Source of the DNA: Zhengitettix transpicula | Taxonomy: Eukaryota; Arthropoda; Insecta; Orthoptera; Tetrigidae | NCBI GenBank assembly: GCA_037074705.1 | Contig: CM073590.1 | Location: 210,658,746-210,722,745, forward strand | Direction: 5' to 3' | Length of the DNA: 64,000 nucleotides | Shown: one piece after another, positions 60,471-64,000 of the stretch | Layout of the letters: every line of letters begins with the position of its first letter | Numbering within the stretch: position 1 is the first letter of the stretch | Translations under genes and position numbers: made by a program | Notes under the pieces: model-generated | The model's input: only the letters and a program-made list of their open reading frames with translations | Databases searched by the model: none | Told to the model about the DNA's origin: nothing

Positions 60471-63400
60471 GCTTTGTATATAATGCAGTACTTCTCTAAA
60501 TTAATGTGAGATGGAGTTAATTTTTTTAATGAAATATCCATACCACCAAAGTTAACTTCCTGGTTGCGGAAAAATTATTTGTATCGTAACAGGCTACAAA
60601 ATAATATGCGGCAATTTCCTTTAACCTTCAAGTGTTCTGTTTGAATAGTGAATCTACTACTTTGATAATTATTCGGCACATTTATTTCCAATTGTTTGCA
60701 AATTCGCAGTATCTGTTACTCAACTAGCCATGCATTGTACTAATTAAATTACAGGTTGTGTATCTTTTGCAAACAAATGAGCTTTGCAGGAAGACCTTTT
60801 TTTCCGGGTTGTCTTGACCGGTTGTCACGGTCTTTTCAAAGCAGATAAGACTAGCCACACGGACTCTCACTTAACACGTGGCCTTTTTATTTGACATCCG
60901 TTAACATCATACGTTTTTTTTATATATATTATCTTTATTTCAAGTCGCATCTACTACAGTGGTAATTAGCGGGTACCTGGTTGAATGAAACTTACTTATG
61001 CAATGTTTTTCCTTACAAACTAGTACAAGGTTAATTTGATATATACAATAACTGCTCATAGTCTAACAAATAAATTAATGATTTGGAAATAAGATAATAC
61101 TTTATTTTTGCACATCGCATGAATTGTTTGTGTTCTCGAGGACGAAGAGCCGTCGAGAGTCAAATATTTTGCATTTGGTTAGTATCATACTGTTTTTTAA
61201 AGTATTGTAATACAGTTTTCTATTGTTAACATTATCCAAGCAGCCTCCTCATACTCCTGCTTACCAAATATAAATTGATAATATTTTCAAGTTGCTCATC
61301 AAAACGTTAATTTAAATTACGTTATTCTCCAATTGATCTGTTTATTTTTTCAGTATAAGTAAATCTAATTTAATTGCCGTATAGAAACGAACCATTGTGC
61401 GCTTTTGTTGTGTGTCAGAGAAGACAATAGAACGATAAACACACGTTATGACAATAAGATATCTTACCATTTGGTCTGAAAAATACAATTGTTTACAAGA
61501 GTACAACAACGGAGATAATAGATTTCAAGGTACTTTCAAAGAAGAAATGAAATAACCCAGCAAATTTATATGAACAACGTCATGTAGTTTGTTTTTTAGT
61601 ATATTGTTAGGGCCAGAAACCGTATCAGCAGCTTCGAAACAAGACTGCAAGTTCCACTCCCCCCTATAAATTAACAGATAATTTTTGTATTAACACTGTG
61701 ATAAGGTTTGTTATTGAGTGTCACAAATTTTAAATAATTGGTTTAATTTATATATTTTTTTGACATAATTTACTTGACTTTAGTAGCACAAAATTTATTT
61801 GTTTTACTAATAATGATACCAAAATATTACACAATTCATATGTACAAAGTACACACTGAAAATAATAATTATCTCAAGGATTAATACGAAATAATCTAGT
61901 AAGAAACTGACATTTTATTTCGCTTACGTAAAGCTCAGTCTGTGACATTGGAAAATGGCGAGCGGTGTCTCTTTTTCTTTTGCCTCCTACATTAAATCCT
62001 CATAAAGAGTATATTTGATCTCCTCTTCCTCAATCGTCCAGTCAGTTTTAGCCACACGCCTTCCTCTGCAGTCTCTTTGCAATTCGTCGCTTATTTTATC
62101 TGAATCTCTGCAATCCTTAACCATTTGGATGAGCATAACAGCACATTTTGTCTGCATCCAGACGCACTTTGCCGCACTCTATACTCTCTCTCCGACCGTC
62201 CAGTCCGTTTTTCGACAAACAGCTTTCTCCTCTGCTGTTTCCATGCAAGATAAACATCTTCCCTGACCCTTTCAGCTCCTCTGACCACCCTCTGCGTGGT
62301 AGAGACAAAAAAAGTGTCCCTCTCAAGGAACCGTTTCCCGGCGCGGCGCTTTCTATACGAAAGCAAATTCTTGTTTGTTTCGTGCGCATTTTGCAATTAG
62401 ATTTACTTATACTGGTGTTAAGGCCAGTATGGAAAATTTTATTCTCGTGAGGTACACGATCACACCACAATATATTCAGGAGATGCTGAATGTATTTATG
62501 TTGATTATAATCCAAGAAATGATGGGAACGATTCAAATTTTTTAAAAAAATGGTGAAAGATATAGAAAGATTGTCTTGCCAAAATCTTCTTCGAAAAAAT
62601 AAATGATTAAAAAAAGTGTACATTTTTATTTCTTGTGACTGATATAAAAAATGGGGGCACTTCAATTAATAAATTTCAGCCGTAATAAATTTGCAGTAAG
62701 TCGTTGAAATTAGTAAATAATAAATTTTATGTAGGACGCATACTTTATGTGATATTCAGCAAAAACAATACGAGAACAAAATCATTTTTGTGCTATTAAA
62801 TATAAATACTATCAAAAATTAAAAAAAATAGAACTATATGGCCTTCTTGTCTGGTGGAATATATTGACTGGGATAAAATACGCAGAAAATATTCTCATCG
62901 ATGTTCATTAAAACGAAATGAGAAGATTGTGATCAGGTAATTTATATGAAGATCAGAATGATGTATCTGAAACAACTCAACATCGTGAAATTAGAAATTA
63001 GATACAACAACAAATTTGTACAGTAAGACGCCAGCCAAGACGTGGTTCAAGACATGGAGAGGTAAACTGAAAATAATTTTTGGCAATATATGACTCTGAA
63101 TCGAATATATAAGCACCGTTTTAGTTCTAAAGTCTCCAAACATATTTCACAGGACAGGAAGTTGCAAGTGCTTCGCGCTTGAACTTTGCAAATTGAAGGA
63201 GATTTGTTAACCGTTTTGAAAATGAGTGGCTTAGTGTACAAGAACGTGTTTTCTGTGACTTTACACGTTCTTCGGTGATGACAAAGTTGAGAAGCGTCGA
63301 GCACGAACCATCCTGAAAACCGAAAGCAGGATTTCAAGTTACGGCTAACGACCACCGATTAGAAGTGAGTGATATAACCTGCGCAGAATAATAACAAAGA

Positions 63401-64000
63401 ACTGAAAGTATACTTCTTTGAACCATTTCCACGAACTTAATGCAAAGTGTTACTGAACTGACACTAAATTACGGAGAGTGTTAAGTAACGGAGGAGTAGA
63501 AAACGACGATTAAGTGATGTACTGAACACTATACGAACGAAGTCTCACTTTAGTGGAAGAGTTACTACTTTTTTTTTGTGATTATGAGCGTTACCATTAT
63601 GACTTATATTTATAGCTTCCGCCTACACTAATATACTCCCGGCAAAAAATAAAACTGCACTTATCAAGTATGTCTTCATATAATCGCAGGTATTCGTCCA
63701 AATAATTATGTGGGTCCTGTGAGAGGAAAGTTGTGAAATTTATTAAGTTGAAGAAAATATCGTATTCTTTGTGAATATTAAAATATTCAGTGCGGTGGGA
63801 CCGAGTACCTGCTTTCTAATTTTCTTTCTAAATTTTCCAAACTAGCCTTAAAAACAAATGTAACGTGGCCATCATCGTAAATCCTCCATAAATTTAGAAA
63901 GAATGATTTGCAATAGTAATAATGAAAAAATATCTGACTGTATTATAATATAATAAATAAAGGGATGGCCTTAAGTCAGAAAATAATTATAAAGTTTTTT

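Larger units (their letters stand above)
57971..64000. other. Right flank, no gene recognised
   Basis: AT-rich. Holds an (AT)n tract (58879-58918), a SINE-like fragment (60365-60470), and a GC-richer coding-like patch at 62015-62400. In that patch the minus strand has a 101-codon Arg/Glu/Lys-rich frame (for example ERVREDVYLAWKQQRRKLF) and the other strand also has a long frame. None matches a family I know. Confidence 0.3.

Noticed and set aside
1..64000. CRISPR arrays, bacterial operons, rRNA or confident tRNA genes
   Set aside because: None found. The repeats present are microsatellites, foldbacks and dispersed elements, and gene structure is clearly eukaryotic.

Overview
The window is AT-rich animal DNA, most likely from an insect. 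The evidence is spliceosomal GT-AG introns, insect-like orthologues, many decayed retroelements, and no operons or bacterial signals. The repeat mix (Penelope-like elements, jockey-like LINEs, Helitron-like repeats, long (AT)n tracts) and modest intron sizes would suit a cockroach, termite, stick insect or similar polyneopteran. That placement is an inference and I cannot name the species.

The genes form one cluster in the middle, at 26.2-52.3 kb. RCCD1, an RCC1-repeat protein, lies on the minus strand in seven coding exons whose splice phases all agree and give 467 residues. A single-exon Na+/K+-ATPase alpha-like gene of 1017 codons follows on the plus strand. ARL3, a ciliary Arf-like GTPase, follows on the plus strand in four coding exons, the first coding exon contributing only the ATG, and gives 180 residues. 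The last is an uncharacterised secreted protein on the minus strand, five coding exons and 458 residues. RCCD1 and the ATPase are head-to-head with about 1.4 kb between their start codons. I see no evidence that the four genes share a pathway.

The flanks (1-26 kb and 52.3-64 kb) hold no gene I can recognise. They contain degenerate mobile DNA: two Penelope-like element (PLE) remnants (3.6-4.7 kb and 55.3-55.8 kb), two jockey-like LINE reverse-transcriptase relics (11.65-12.48 kb and 20.4-21.6 kb), Helitron-like repeats, a 612-bp tandem duplication (12.9-14.1 kb), a foldback element (1.27-2.09 kb) and a possible LTR (57.4-58 kb).

The same families invade introns of the cluster. A third PLE endonuclease fragment and a SINE-like copy sit in the last RCCD1 intron. 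A fresh-looking SINE-like insertion with a 10-12 bp target-site duplication sits in ARL3 intron 2. A perfect 94-bp inverted repeat sits in ARL3 intron 3.

The most interesting signals are: (1) several short segments with the hammerhead-ribozyme core CTGANGA...GAAA, associated with PLE remnants and with inverted-repeat elements; (2) an interspersed family whose most conserved part is a back-to-back acceptor/donor-like string (TTTCAG followed by GTAAG), found at least nine times within 22 kb around the genes; (3) the intronless, divergent Na+/K+-ATPase paralogue; (4) the perfect palindrome. All domain calls rest on reading translations by eye. No database search was run.
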